44,867 nucleotides of DNA, from positions 1-44,867 of the forward strand of contig CAIQBN010000384.1 of the NCBI GenBank assembly GCA_903870065.1, in the 5' to 3' direction. The notes beneath the pieces were generated by a model that ran no database searches, was not told the origin of the DNA, and was given only the letters and a program-made list of their open reading frames with translations. A program made the position numbers and the translations under genes. Shown here piece after piece: positions 1-8,931 of this stretch. Source of the stretch: an uncultured beta proteobacterium (lineage in GTDB: Bacteria; Pseudomonadota; Gammaproteobacteria; Burkholderiales; Burkholderiaceae_C). Position 1 is the stretch's first letter. Each line of letters starts with the position of its first letter.

Positions 1-57
1 CCGGTACTCAGCCACCACCTCCAGGCAGCGCAAAATCTGCTGACGATCTATTCGCAT
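1..57 (-). CDS. 5' end of an unidentified gene running out of the window
   Basis: Only the first 19 codons are present. They start at an ATG read leftward from position 57 and the frame is open to the window edge. The predicted N-terminus is MRIDRQQILRCLEVVAEYR. A Shine-Dalgarno-like GAGGAA lies about 6 nt before the ATG, which is the main reason to believe in this start. No domain can be assigned from so short a piece. The gene would be divergent from the caspase-like gene, with about 117 bp between them. Confidence 0.4.
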   Translation of the reverse strand, partial: MRIDRQQILRCLEVVAEYR

Positions 58-174
58 CTCGTATTCCTCGTTGATTTCGGAAACACGAGGGTGGCACGTT
101 CCTCCAGCGATTTACAGATGAGATGCCGGAACGTTTACGATGTAACTACGATTTTCGGAATCTAGAGGTACCCC

Positions 175-1695
175 ATGATCGCAGCGAAAAGACATATCAC
201 GTGTCCCGCTTTGATGCTGGCGTTGATATTTGCCATGTCACAGGACGCACAAGCCAAACGCATTGCCCTGGTGATAGGCAACGACAATTACCAGTACGTC
301 AGCAAGCTGCAAAAGGCAGGGAACGACGCGACAGCGATGGGAGTCGAACTGCGCGCTGCGGGCTTCGAGGTTCTGCTGCACCGTGACCTGAACTACGCGG
401 CCATGGTCCAGGCGGTCGATACACTGACCAAGCGGATTACCGGTGGTGATGAAGTGGTCGTGTTTTTTGCGGGGCACGGCGTGCAGATCAAAACCGGTAG
501 CTATTTGCTGCCCGTAGACATCAACGCCACGAGTGAAGTCGTTGTCGACAAAACCTCATATGCGCTCACAGATCTGCTGGATCAACTCGCATTGGCCAAA
601 GCGACGTTCAGCCTCGTCATGATAGACGCTTGCCGCGACAACCCTCTCAAGTCGCAGGGGCGCTCCGTGGGATCTACTCGTGGGCTGAGCCCGCCTGACC
701 CGCCCAAAGGCCAGATGGTGGTCTATTCGGCGAGCAAGGGCCAGCAGGCGCTGGACCGGCTGAGCGAGAATGACTCAAACCAAAATAGCGTTTTCACGCG
801 CGAGTTCATTGCCCGCATGAAACGGCCCGGGCTCCGCATTGAAGACCTGGTGCGCGAGGTGCAGGATTCAGTCGAAGTACTTGCCAGCACAGTGAGCCAT
901 GAGCAACGCCCGGCTTTGTACAACGAGGCGCGCGGAAATTTCTACTTCTTTGCCCCCAAGACCAATGCGGCGTCTTCAACGTCAGTATCAAAGGCTTCCC
1001 TGCGCGAAGACCGGTTTTGGGACGAAGCCAAATCTGCAGGTAACAGGGAAGGATTTGAGGCCTACCGCAAGGCCTATCCCGATGGAAGGTACGCTGATCT
1101 TGCTCTTGCCAATCTGAGCAAGCTGGCTGCACAAACCCAAGGCCAATTCGCTAGCTCGGGCGATGCAACCACTGGAACAGCTGCCACAAGTTCCAACCGA
1201 ACGGCAACCCCCGCTGTGGCCCTACAGTCTTTCGGCTTTGAGGACAAAGACTGGGGCGTAGCCCCGCGCAGTTCGCCCAAGACCGGGTCGGCTCACGCAC
1301 CGACACCGGTCAGCATTCCGGGTGGGCGTGTGATCAAAACCCTGGAACTCAAAGACATGCTGGCCACCAGCAAGAATTTGACCGTGGTCGACGTGCTGGA
1401 CAGCAAGGAAAGGCGAACAGTTCCAGGTGCGCACTGGCTTCCTGACGCAGGCGACACCAAGATGCTTGGTGCCGAGAAAGCCCGATTGGCCACTGCACTG
1501 GAGAAACTAACCGGTGGCGACAAAGATCGGACCTTGGTCTTCATGTGCATTAACTCGGAGTGCTGGCAGTCTTACAACTCGTCGCTGCACGCGTTGGAGT
1601 TTGGTTACAGAAATGTGGTCTGGTACCGTGGTGGAACGCAGGCTTGGGTGGGTGCCGGGCTGGAGCTCAAGAGGGCTAGAAAAGTCGAGTGGTAA
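175..1695 (+). CDS. Secreted caspase-like (peptidase C14) protein with C-terminal CXXCW rhodanese-like domain
   Basis: A 506-residue protein. Residues 1-27 look like a signal peptide (basic start, hydrophobic core, AQA before KRIALVIG), so export to the periplasm is predicted. Residues 28-250 form a caspase/metacaspase-like domain: ALVIGNDNY opens it, the catalytic dyad is His101 (FFAGHGVQ) and Cys153 (MIDACRDNP), and a Glu/Asp-rich helical part follows. A low-complexity Ser/Thr/Ala/Pro linker covers roughly 320-375. Residues about 385-500 resemble a rhodanese fold, with an active loop CINSECW (Cys458, Cys463) followed by QSYN and a late VVWYRGGTQAW. This matches the CXXCW proteins associated with PQQ-dependent catabolism rather than classical CxxGxR rhodaneses. 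The ATG at 175 has GAGGT 8 nt upstream. Proteolytic or sulfur-transfer activity is inferred, and the substrate is unknown. Confidence 0.85.
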   Translation: MIAAKRHITCPALMLALIFAMSQDAQAKRIALVIGNDNYQYVSKLQKAGNDATAMGVELRAAGFEVLLHRDLNYAAMVQAVDTLTKRITGGDEVVVFFAGHGVQIKTGSYLLPVDINATSEVVVDKTSYALTDLLDQLALAKATFSLVMIDACRDNPLKSQGRSVGSTRGLSPPDPPKGQMVVYSASKGQQALDRLSENDSNQNSVFTREFIARMKRPGLRIEDLVREVQDSVEVLASTVSHEQRPALYNEARGNFYFFAPKTNAASSTSVSKASLREDRFWDEAKSAGNREGFEAYRKAYPDGRYADLALANLSKLAAQTQGQFASSGDATTGTAATSSNRTATPAVALQSFGFEDKDWGVAPRSSPKTGSAHAPTPVSIPGGRVIKTLELKDMLATSKNLTVVDVLDSKERRTVPGAHWLPDAGDTKMLGAEKARLATALEKLTGGDKDRTLVFMCINSECWQSYNSSLHALEFGYRNVVWYRGGTQAWVGAGLELKRARKVEW

Positions 1696-1803
1696 AAGAC
1701 TTGAAAACGTTGCTCAAGGCCAAGCGCGCAGAGTCAATTTTTTGCATGTCAAACCCTTTGAATTCTGTTGTCCAAACTAGCCCTCACCCCCCCTCACGCA
1801 ACC

Positions 1804-2520
1804 CTACTTTTGCCGCGTGGAAGCCCCTGTAGCTACCCATTGACCGGCTTGATTTTCCAGCAGGTACTGCTCCATCGATTCGATTCGGTAGGCCTTGGCG
1901 TTTTGCCGTCCCTGCTCAATCACAGTCGACCTGACCACAATTCGGTCGCAGTTTCCAGGCTCCTGAAGCTGCGCTTGAATCGACAGACGCCTCTGGCTGA
2001 ACTTGCTGAGTGCCTTTACAGCAGCAACCGTGCTATGGGCGAACTCGTCGCGGCCAATGTCCAGTGTTGACAGGCTTGCATCCTGGTTGCGCACCGTGGC
2101 ATGCACCACCACTCCAGGGGCAAACAAACGCAAAACACTGTCGGCGTCGCGCTGAATCACAGCGCTATCCAACTGATTCAGCCAGGCCTTGGCCACCTTG
2201 GTGGTCGGACACACTGTGCGCAGGGTTAGCTCCTTGAGTTGCCGGGCGCTGCTTTCATCCGCTGTGGCAGACAGGCCGTCCAACTCTGCATCAAACTGGC
2301 CCGGTACATAAAAGTCCGGCACCTTGGTCAGTAGCACCGGCAGCAACAGCGTCATCAGAGCCCGTGTGTTGGTGGGTGTGCCTTGTCGTGCAAAGCCGAC
2401 TTTACCAACAGGGATATCGAGTTCATTGCCGTTGGCCTGAAGCGTGGTTGCGCCACGGTTGACTTTGTCGTACGTGCCTGTTGCTTCAGCAGGCACAAGT
2501 GATTGGAGAAAACTGGGCAT
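1804..2520 (-). CDS. Hypothetical protein with a C-terminal NTF2/SnoaL-like domain
   Basis: A 238-residue reading frame converging on the caspase-like gene. The C-terminal half (about 108-238) has the pattern of a small nuclear-transport-factor-2-like domain: an N-terminal helix AWLNQLDSAVIQRDADSVLRL, then alternating beta strands with VVHATV, RIVVRSTVIEQ and MEQYLLENQAGQWVA. Such domains bind small molecules or mediate multimerisation, but nothing here names a ligand. The N-terminal 100 residues are unassigned and show no clear signal peptide. A stop codon sits 9 nt upstream of the chosen ATG in the same frame and no good ribosome-binding site is visible, so the true start could be the internal Met at about residue 56. 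Confidence 0.55.
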   Translation of the reverse strand: MPSFLQSLVPAEATGTYDKVNRGATTLQANGNELDIPVGKVGFARQGTPTNTRALMTLLLPVLLTKVPDFYVPGQFDAELDGLSATADESSARQLKELTLRTVCPTTKVAKAWLNQLDSAVIQRDADSVLRLFAPGVVVHATVRNQDASLSTLDIGRDEFAHSTVAAVKALSKFSQRRLSIQAQLQEPGNCDRIVVRSTVIEQGRQNAKAYRIESMEQYLLENQAGQWVATGASTRQK

Positions 2521-2767
2521 CGTGGATTACAAACGGCATTGCCAGCGCTTTTGAGAGCGCACTGGTAATATCGACGCCAGTGAAAGACCCGCAGAAATTG
2601 ACCAGTCGGACACGCACGATGTGCCATGCCGGCTGGATGAACATTACGAAAATTGAACACCGACCGCTTCATTGACCTTGCCTATTTCCATGCTTATCGG
2701 GTAGCAGGGTACGCGCTACAAAATTGGGCGGACGATGCGGCGATTTTGGCCTTCATGTTCTGTTGAT

Positions 2768-3007
2768 ATGAAAAAATTTCCTACTCACCCCGCCAATCCA
2801 GAGCGGCTTTGTTGGGGCTGCGACACCTACTGCGCATCGGATTCCATGCGTTGCGGCAATGGATCTGATCGCACCCAACACCCCAGTGAATTGTTTGGCG
2901 AAAATTGGCGCGACTGGGGTAGTGACTTCGTCGCAACACCTGCTAAACCGCCGGACCAGTCTCACGAGTTGCGCCAGCAACCCGCTTCTGACCTACCCGT
3001 CAAGTAG
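2768..3007 (+). CDS. DUF3079 family protein, cysteine-rich and probably metal-binding
   Basis: A 79-residue protein starting MKKFPTHPANPERLCWGC. The motif CWGCDTYC, then MRCGNGSDRTQHP and ELFGENWRDWG, match the DUF3079 family as I remember it. The three clustered cysteines plus a fourth in CGNG suggest a small zinc- or iron-binding fold. An upstream in-frame ATG at 2735 would add 11 residues, but family similarity begins at the ATG at 2768, so that start is preferred. No strong Shine-Dalgarno is seen. The gene converges on the histidine kinase gene and overlaps its 3' end by 8 nt (3000-3007). The function of the family is unknown to me. Confidence 0.8.
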   Translation: MKKFPTHPANPERLCWGCDTYCASDSMRCGNGSDRTQHPSELFGENWRDWGSDFVATPAKPPDQSHELRQQPASDLPVK

Positions 3008-4927
3008 GCATTGTTGGCGGTGCAACGAGCGGCAAATGAATGTCGATCGTGGTGCCCTGGCCCAAAACGGAACGCACATGCATCGAACCGCCCAGCGCTT
3101 TGCGCACAATCGAGTCAACGATGCTCATGCCCAGGCCCGTTCCTCCGTGGCCGATTTTCGTGCTGAAGAAGGGCTCAAAGAGATGCAACAGGACATGTTG
3201 GGGAATTCCAACGCCGTTGTCAGCAAAACGCAAATTCACCTGACGGTCTAGCACCTGGGCACTGATCACCAGAACCCCATCACTGCGCCCTTCAAAGGCG
3301 TGAAAGTAGGCGTTATTGATTAAGTTGATACAACCAGCCCTAGCGGTCCTGGCAAGCTGTCCATACGAATGCCCACCGCCACCTCCTGCACGATCCGGTG
3401 TGGTGATTTCTTCAGGCTTGGTCCCAGCGACATGACAACTTCAGCCAGCACCTCAGCCAAATCAAACGTCCGCTGTTGCTCACTGGCTTGATCCGCCGCA
3501 ACCTGCTTGAAGTTTTTGAGCAAGGTCTCAGAGCGACTCAAATTGCGCTGCAGCAAGAGTCCGCCCTCTTCCAAATTGCGCCCCAACTCCATCAGGCCGG
3601 ACTTGCGCACTTGACCCGACTCCAACCGCAACTGCAACTGCCGCGCCAGATCAGTCAAGGTACTGGCTACCAAGACACTGTTGCCCAGCGGGGTATTCAA
3701 CTCATGGGTAACACTGGCCACCAGCGCAGCCAAGGCCGCCTTGGCCTTGCTGCGCACCAGCTCCTCACGTGAGTCGTGCAATTTGCCCAAAGTCAGCGAC
3801 AGTTCAGCCGTTCGATGCTCGACGCGTTGCTCCAGTTCAGCATTGAGTTCGCGAATCGCTTTTTCGGCCTGGACCCGATCCGTCACATCGACAAGCAACG
3901 CAAATAGACCGACCACCTTGCCGTTCTCGAATTCTGGCAATACATCTACATCCAGCCAGTACTCCAACCCGGTATTGGCGTCAAAGTTGGTGCGGCGGTA
4001 CCGCTGTGCAACGCCCCCCAGTGCCCGGCGCCAGTAGGGCAGAATTTGTTCCAGCGCGATATTCGGGATGTAATCAGCAATCGGCAAACCAATGATGTCA
4101 GCCGGTTGGGCGCCCATGAGGGTGGCGTAGCGGGTGTTGCAGCGGCGCAGTCGGGATTGAGCATCAAACGAGGCAACGCCGGCTGGCACGTTATCCATCA
4201 GAAGCAACAACTCACGCTCGCGGAGCTCCACTTTCGCATTGTGTTGTGCCGGTTCATTGGATAAGGTGATAGCACGGTCACGACTGTTAATGAGATTTTG
4301 CCGCGCTGTATAGGCCAGAATGGAAATCACAGTGAGTACGACTGCAACCTGAACCATGACCACCAGCGTTCCTGCGCGCGGCGTTGGATGATAAACGCCA
4401 GCCAATTCTGCGGAGCCGACGGCCAATATAAAACCGACGGTACCAAGGGTCATGGCAGCCAGCCAGCGCCGACCCAGCACCCAACCGACCAAACCTATCG
4501 AAAAGGGGTAAATGACCATGCTGGCGCTGTGCACACCCGCAAATTGCAAGACATTGGCACTGGTCATCAACCAGACACCCACCGCAAAAACCACAATCGC
4601 CCGCCGCGGGCTGTGCCGCAATTGCCAACGACTAATCACCAGCACCAACACCAGAAACACTAAGGGTATATAGCGCTGCCATTCGGTTGGGGTGGTGGTG
4701 ACAATGCTGACGAAAACCAACACCAGTGCCACAACAATGGCGCGCTGGATCCAGATAACGAACTGTCGGCAGCCTCCGATATCGTCAAAGTCACTCATCA
4801 ATGCCGGATCGGGCTTCATCGGTTGGATTTGTTCCAATACATTCTTCAACGTAGCAGACCATGATAGGATTTGCCCAGCCTCTGGATACACACCATGAAC
4901 CGCTGTTGCAACCTGCTCACTTCGCAT
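3000..4927 (-). pseudogene. Membrane PAS sensor histidine kinase, frameshifted before the ATPase domain
   Basis: The frame from ATG 4927 encodes five or six membrane segments (residues about 58-210), a PAS domain (about 242-355), a short coiled coil, and a HisKA region with phospho-acceptor His in HELNTPLGN (near residue 410). It ends at a stop at 3320-3322, just after PGPLGLVVST. The rest continues in another frame from about 3329: INLINNAYFHAFEG (N box), DNGVGIP (G1), FEPFF (F box), GGTGLGM (G2), ending at 3000. One base is missing (or two are extra) near 3327-3333, where PGPLGxVVINLINN would be expected. As written, the product lacks an ATP-binding domain. A true inactivating mutation or a sequencing error are both possible. 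The kinase has no adjacent response regulator. GTG at 4933 is an alternative start. Confidence 0.85.
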
Positions 4928-5028
4928 GCTCACGCCCCCGCCACGCCGGCGGCTGTTTTGACATCACGAGCGCCATGACAACCGTGATGGCATGGATCCA
5001 GCCTCTTTTATTCTGAACAAACCAGCCT

Positions 5029-5072
5029 CTAGCCCCCAAAAAGGCTGATGCTAATGCTATTTTATTAATAGC
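5029..5072 (-). repeat. Dispersed 17-18-9 intergenic repeat, copy A
   Basis: Read on the minus strand the core is gctattaataaaatagc, then 18 nt, then gggggctag, followed by a tail ending in gttt. It lies between the broken histidine kinase gene and miaB, which diverge, and ends 16 nt before the miaB start, so it forms part of the miaB leader region. See the finding on the repeat family for the common geometry. Confidence 0.8.
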
Positions 5073-5088
5073 AAAGAAAAGTTGCAAA

Positions 5089-6432
5089 ATGACCAAGAAA
5101 GTATTTATCAAGACCTTTGGCTGCCAAATGAACGAGTACGACTCGGACAAGATGGCTGACGTGTTGGGTGCGGCCCAGGGCTACGAGCCCACGCAAAACG
5201 TCGATGAGGCCGACTTGATATTGTTCAACACCTGCTCAGTGCGGGAAAAGGCGCAAGAAAAAGTCTTTTCGGACCTTGGCCGGGTCCGCCACTTGGCTCG
5301 CAAGGGAGTGCTAATAGGCGTGGGCGGTTGCGTTGCCAGTCAGGAGGGGGCCGAGATCATCAAGCGCGCGCCATTTGTGGACGTGGTGTTTGGCCCGCAA
5401 ACCCTGCACCGCCTGCCAGACATGCTGAACGCTCGAAAAGAGACAAAACTCCCTCAAGTCGATATCAGTTTCCCTGAAATTGAAAAATTCGATTTTTTAC
5501 CGCCAGCCAAGGTGGACGGCGCATCGGCATTTGTCAGCATCATGGAAGGCTGTTCCAAATATTGCAGCTACTGCGTCGTGCCCTACACCCGTGGTGAAGA
5601 AGTAAGCCGCCCGTTTGAAGACATTTTGGTTGAAATTGCCGGTTTGGCCGACCAGGGTGTAAAGGAAATCAACCTGTTGGGTCAAAACGTGAACGCCTGG
5701 CGCGCGCCCATGGGCTCGACGGCCGAGGTGGCAGACTTTGCCACACTCTTGGAATACGTCGCCGACATTCCCGGCATTGAGCGCATTCGTTACACCACCA
5801 GCCACCCCAACGAGTTCACGCCTTCCCTGATCGCCGCCTACGACAAGATTCCCAAACTCGTAAGCCACCTTCATTTACCAGTGCAGCATGGAAGTGACAC
5901 CATATTGATGGCCATGAAGCGCGGCTACACCGCCATGGAATACAAAAGCACCGTCCGCAAGTTGCGCGCCATTCGGCACGACATGTCCGTGAGCTCGGAC
6001 TTCATCGTGGGTTTTCCTGGCGAGACCGACGATGACTTCAATAAGATGATGAAGCTGATTGACGATGTCGGCTTTGACAACAGCTTCAGCTTTATTTTCA
6101 GCCCCCGCCCAGGCACCCCGGCAGCCAACTTGCGAGACGGTACACCCCACGATGTGAAGTTACGCCGACTGCAGACCCTGCAAACGGCAATCAATGACAA
6201 CATCACGCGAATCAGCGAGAGCCGTCTGGGCACAGTGCAGCGCATCTTGGTGGAGGGCCGTAGCAAGCGCGATGCAAGTGAGCTGATGGGGCGCACCGAA
6301 TGCAACAGGGTGGTGAACTTTGCCGGGCAATCCCGGTTGGTGGGGCAATTGGTGGACGTCAAAATCACCGAGACGCGCTCGTACACGCTGCGCGGAGAGG
6401 TACTGACGCACGACGAACCCCTATCAATTTGA
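5089..6432 (+). CDS. miaB: tRNA-2-methylthio-N6-dimethylallyladenosine synthase MiaB
   Basis: A 447-residue radical SAM methylthiotransferase that adds a methylthio group at C2 of i6A37 in tRNAs reading codons that start with U. The N-terminal UPF0004 domain carries the three auxiliary-cluster cysteines: Cys12 ([13 protein letters not shown]), Cys49 (NTCSVREKA) and Cys81 (GGCVASQEG). The radical SAM CxxxCxxC motif is Cys155, Cys159 and Cys162 ([17 protein letters not shown]). A TRAM RNA-binding domain covers about 375-445. Length and motif order are normal for MiaB. The start ATG is followed by the usual [16 protein letters not shown] opening; the Shine-Dalgarno is weak. The last codons and the TGA stop lie inside repeat copy B, so the extreme C-terminus (LSI) is encoded by repeat sequence. 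It converges on ffh. Confidence 0.97.
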   Translation: MTKKVFIKTFGCQMNEYDSDKMADVLGAAQGYEPTQNVDEADLILFNTCSVREKAQEKVFSDLGRVRHLARKGVLIGVGGCVASQEGAEIIKRAPFVDVVFGPQTLHRLPDMLNARKETKLPQVDISFPEIEKFDFLPPAKVDGASAFVSIMEGCSKYCSYCVVPYTRGEEVSRPFEDILVEIAGLADQGVKEINLLGQNVNAWRAPMGSTAEVADFATLLEYVADIPGIERIRYTTSHPNEFTPSLIAAYDKIPKLVSHLHLPVQHGSDTILMAMKRGYTAMEYKSTVRKLRAIRHDMSVSSDFIVGFPGETDDDFNKMMKLIDDVGFDNSFSFIFSPRPGTPAANLRDGTPHDVKLRRLQTLQTAINDNITRISESRLGTVQRILVEGRSKRDASELMGRTECNRVVNFAGQSRLVGQLVDVKITETRSYTLRGEVLTHDEPLSI

Positions 6433-6463
6433 TAGCTTCCAACGCCCAATCGACGAGGGCTAG
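6420..6463 (+). repeat. Dispersed 17-18-9 intergenic repeat, copy B, containing the miaB stop codon
   Basis: The core is cctatcaatttgatagc (a perfect ctatcaa-t-ttgatag palindrome), 18 nt, then gagggctag, with an A-rich tail to about 6473. The first half of the palindrome is coding sequence of miaB and the TGA stop falls in its second half. It separates the convergent miaB and ffh genes. Confidence 0.85.
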
Positions 6464-6495
6464 CCGCCAAAAATCCTTACAAAGAAGACTGATGT

Positions 6496-7860
6496 TCAGA
6501 ACGGCATTTTGGGCATTCCCTTCATGCCACCGAGGCGCTTCATCATCTTCATCATTCCGCTGCCCTTCATTTTCTTCATCATCTCCTGCATTTGCTCAAA
6601 CTCCTTGAGCATGCGGTTGACTTCCTGAACATGAACACCCGCGCCACCAGCAATACGGCGTTTACGGGTAGCTTTGATCAGTTCGGGCCGCCGGCGCTCG
6701 AGCGGCGTCATGCTGTGAATGATGCCTTCCTTGCGCTTGATTTCCTTTTCGGCCCGCTCCATGTCCACATTGCCGGCCTTGGCCGACATGGCAGCAGGGA
6801 GCTTGTCCATCAAACTCGACAGGCCACCCATTTGCTTCATCTGCTGAATTTGTGCAAGGAAGTCGTTCAAGTCGAAACCTGCACCACTTTTTACCTTTGC
6901 AGCCAGCTTTTGTGCTGCCGCAATGTCAACCCCTGCGGTCACCTGCTCCACCAAAGCCAGGATATCGCCCATGCCCAGAATACGCCCGGCGTGGCGCTCG
7001 GCGTCAAATACTTCCAGACCATCGAGTTTTTCGCTGGTACCGGCAAACTTGATCGGCGCGCCGGTGATTTGACGCACCGACAGGGCCGCGCCACCGCGGG
7101 AGTCACCATCAAGCTTGGTCAGAATAATGCCAGTCAGTGGCAGCGCTTCCTTGAAGGCTTTGGCGGTGTTGACCGCGTCCTGGCCCTGCATGGCGTCCAC
7201 CACGAACAAGGTTTCCACCGGGTTCAACGCCGCGTGCAATTCCTTGATTTCAGCCATCAGCACCGCATCAATTGCCAACCGGCCAGCGGTGTCAACCAAT
7301 AACACATCGAAAAAATGCTTGCGGGCAAAGTCCAAAGCCGCGCGGCCTATGTCCACCGGCTTTTGGTCCGGTGTGCTGGGGAACCACTCGGCACCCGCCT
7401 GCGCAGTGACGGTTTTGAGCTGTTCAATGGCGGCCGGACGATAGACGTCGCCGGAGACGGTTAGAACCTTTTTCTTGCGTTTCTCAATCAGGTGCTTGGC
7501 CAACTTCGCCGTAGTGGTTGTTTTACCAGCGCCTTGCAGGCCCGCCATCAGAATCACTGCGGGCGGCTGGGCCGCGAGGTTGATGTCACTGACGCCCTCG
7601 CCCATGGTGGCCGCCAGTTCTTTACTGACGATACTGACCAACACCTGCCCGGGCTGCAATGAACCCATCACCTCCTGGCCGAGCGCTTTTTCCTTGACGC
7701 GGGCCACAAAGTCGCGCACTACCGGCAGCGCCACGTCAGCTTCGAGCAGGGCCATGCGAACCTCTCGCAACATGTCGGAAACGTTGGTTTCCGTGATGCG
7801 GGCCTGGCCGCGCATTTCTTTGACGAGGCGGGAAAGTTTGTCGGAGAGGGCGGAGGCCAT
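6496..7860 (-). CDS. ffh: Signal recognition particle protein Ffh (SRP54)
   Basis: The 454-residue GTPase subunit of the signal recognition particle, which binds 4.5S RNA and signal sequences of nascent membrane proteins and delivers them to FtsY. An N domain (about 1-90) is followed by the G domain with P-loop GLQGAGKTTTTAKLA, VDTAGR, and TKLDGDSRGGAALS. The C-terminal M domain is methionine-rich, ending in repeated Met-Lys clusters (MMKKMKGSGMMKMMKRLGG), which form the signal-peptide groove. Length matches bacterial Ffh. The start ATG at 7860 gives the usual MASALSDKLSRLVKEMRGQ N-terminus. It is divergent from the CcsA-like gene with only 43 bp between the two starts, so the promoters must be packed closely or overlap. 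Confidence 0.98.
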   Translation of the reverse strand: MASALSDKLSRLVKEMRGQARITETNVSDMLREVRMALLEADVALPVVRDFVARVKEKALGQEVMGSLQPGQVLVSIVSKELAATMGEGVSDINLAAQPPAVILMAGLQGAGKTTTTAKLAKHLIEKRKKKVLTVSGDVYRPAAIEQLKTVTAQAGAEWFPSTPDQKPVDIGRAALDFARKHFFDVLLVDTAGRLAIDAVLMAEIKELHAALNPVETLFVVDAMQGQDAVNTAKAFKEALPLTGIILTKLDGDSRGGAALSVRQITGAPIKFAGTSEKLDGLEVFDAERHAGRILGMGDILALVEQVTAGVDIAAAQKLAAKVKSGAGFDLNDFLAQIQQMKQMGGLSSLMDKLPAAMSAKAGNVDMERAEKEIKRKEGIIHSMTPLERRRPELIKATRKRRIAGGAGVHVQEVNRMLKEFEQMQEMMKKMKGSGMMKMMKRLGGMKGMPKMPF

Positions 7861-7903
7861 AGGATGTGTACCAGTGCAGAAAGCAAAACGCTAAACTGTA
7901 CCC

Positions 7904-8707
7904 ATGATTTTAGCCAGTGCGTCCCCGATAAGCCTGATTTTGTCGCTATTAGCCGCAGTGGCCTATGCATGGCCGGCATGGCGTGCGACCCATTTAAGCG
8001 AGAATGTTGCCCGGTTTTCGGTCGCGCTGGCGTGGCTACTGCACGGCACAGTATTGGCATTGACTTTGTTGGGCGAGCAACCGCACTTTGGTTTCGCTCC
8101 AGCCATGTCGGTCACAGCCTGGTTGGTTGCCGCAGTCTACGCGGTAGAGAGTCACATTTACCCCCAACTTCCGACTCGCTGGACGCTTTGTGTTGTTGGC
8201 GCCGCTGCCGTCATGACGGCCTTTTTCTTTCCCGGTAGTCCGATGCCGGTTACCGTTTCGGCGTGGCTGGCGCTACATTTGGCGTTCGGCGTGGCGTGTT
8301 ATGGTTTGTTTGGAATCGCAGTGGTTCATGCTTGGTTTATGACCCGCGCCGAGACGCGAATTCGTCATGCACAAGACCCGCACAGCGGCCTGCCATTGCT
8401 GACACTGGAGCGCCTGACCTACCGGTTTGTTGGTGCGGGCTTTGCGTTGCTGAGCGCCACTCTTTTGGCGGGTTTCCTGTTCGGCGATGCGCTGTACGGG
8501 CATGGACACGGATGGCGTTGGGACCACAAAACCATTTTTTCTACACTGGCATGGATCGCGTTTGCTGTGCTTCTGGTGGGGCGTTCCGGATTTGGATGGC
8601 GTGGCAGGAGGGCCGTCACGGTCCTCTACATTGGATCGGGCTTTTTGTTGCTGGCCTATGTCGGATCGCGCTTCGTGTTGGAAATTATTCTGGGGCGCAC
8701 ACCGTGA
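7904..8707 (+). CDS. CcsA/YpjD-like inner-membrane protein of the cytochrome c assembly family
   Basis: A 267-residue protein with about eight hydrophobic segments, matching the short CcsA/YpjD (CorE-like) branch of the cytochrome c assembly protein family. Conserved features are AWLALHLAFGVACYGLFGIA and the late WDHKTIFSTLAWIAF with a basic WRGRRA loop. Large CcsA/CcmF relatives handle haem for cytochrome c biogenesis, but the role of this short form next to ffh is unsettled and a function in haem handling is only inferred from the family. It opens a rightward operon: its TGA overlaps the GTG start of the next gene by 4 nt, and pilS follows directly. In Burkholderiales this gene commonly lies between ffh and pilS. 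Confidence 0.85.
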   Translation: MILASASPISLILSLLAAVAYAWPAWRATHLSENVARFSVALAWLLHGTVLALTLLGEQPHFGFAPAMSVTAWLVAAVYAVESHIYPQLPTRWTLCVVGAAAVMTAFFFPGSPMPVTVSAWLALHLAFGVACYGLFGIAVVHAWFMTRAETRIRHAQDPHSGLPLLTLERLTYRFVGAGFALLSATLLAGFLFGDALYGHGHGWRWDHKTIFSTLAWIAFAVLLVGRSGFGWRGRRAVTVLYIGSGFLLLAYVGSRFVLEIILGRTP

Positions 8708-8931
8708 AATTCCTCCTGGTATTTTTACTCGTACTCGTCGTTGCCTGGCGTTGGCGCGCGTGGCGTGAGGCAGTGCTGCGAAACAAACCGCGTCAGGACC
8801 CGCCTATCCCCACGGCGGCGAACATGGTTACCTGCAAGCGCTGCGGGCTGCATATTCCAGAAAAGGATGCGCTAATCGGTAAACTGGGCAACTATTGCAG
8901 CGCAGAGCATCGGCATCAAGTGGAAAATTGA
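8704..8931 (+). CDS. PP0621 family small zinc-ribbon membrane-anchored protein
   Basis: A 75-residue protein that starts with GTG at 8704, overlapping the previous stop as GTGA; the alternative would discard the conserved N-terminus. Residues 2-15 (KFLLVFLLVLVVAWRW) form one membrane anchor. A proline-rich stretch leads to a zinc ribbon MVTCKRCGLHIPEKDA...NYCSAEHRH with two CxxC-like Cys/His pairs. This corresponds to the PP0621 family, whose members I remember beside pilS in pseudomonads and betaproteobacteria. No function is established to my knowledge; the position suggests a link with pilus regulation or merely co-transcription. The TGA stop is immediately followed by the ATG of pilS with no spacing. 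Confidence 0.8.
   Translation: MKFLLVFLLVLVVAWRWRAWREAVLRNKPRQDPPIPTAANMVTCKRCGLHIPEKDALIGKLGNYCSAEHRHQVEN

Noticed and set aside
1671-1679. gagggctag near the end of the caspase-like gene
   Set aside because: It lies in coding sequence and lacks the palindrome 18 nt upstream; probably chance.
1777-1785. Exact ctagccctc (gagggctag on the minus strand) between the caspase-like and NTF2-like genes
   Set aside because: The position where the 17-nt palindrome should lie (1804-1820) has no gctat/atagc arms, so this is at best a dead fragment and was not counted as a repeat copy.
3320-3340. Programmed ribosomal frameshifting as the explanation for the split histidine kinase
   Set aside because: No slippery heptamer or downstream structure of the usual kind is seen at the junction; a mutation or sequence error is simpler.
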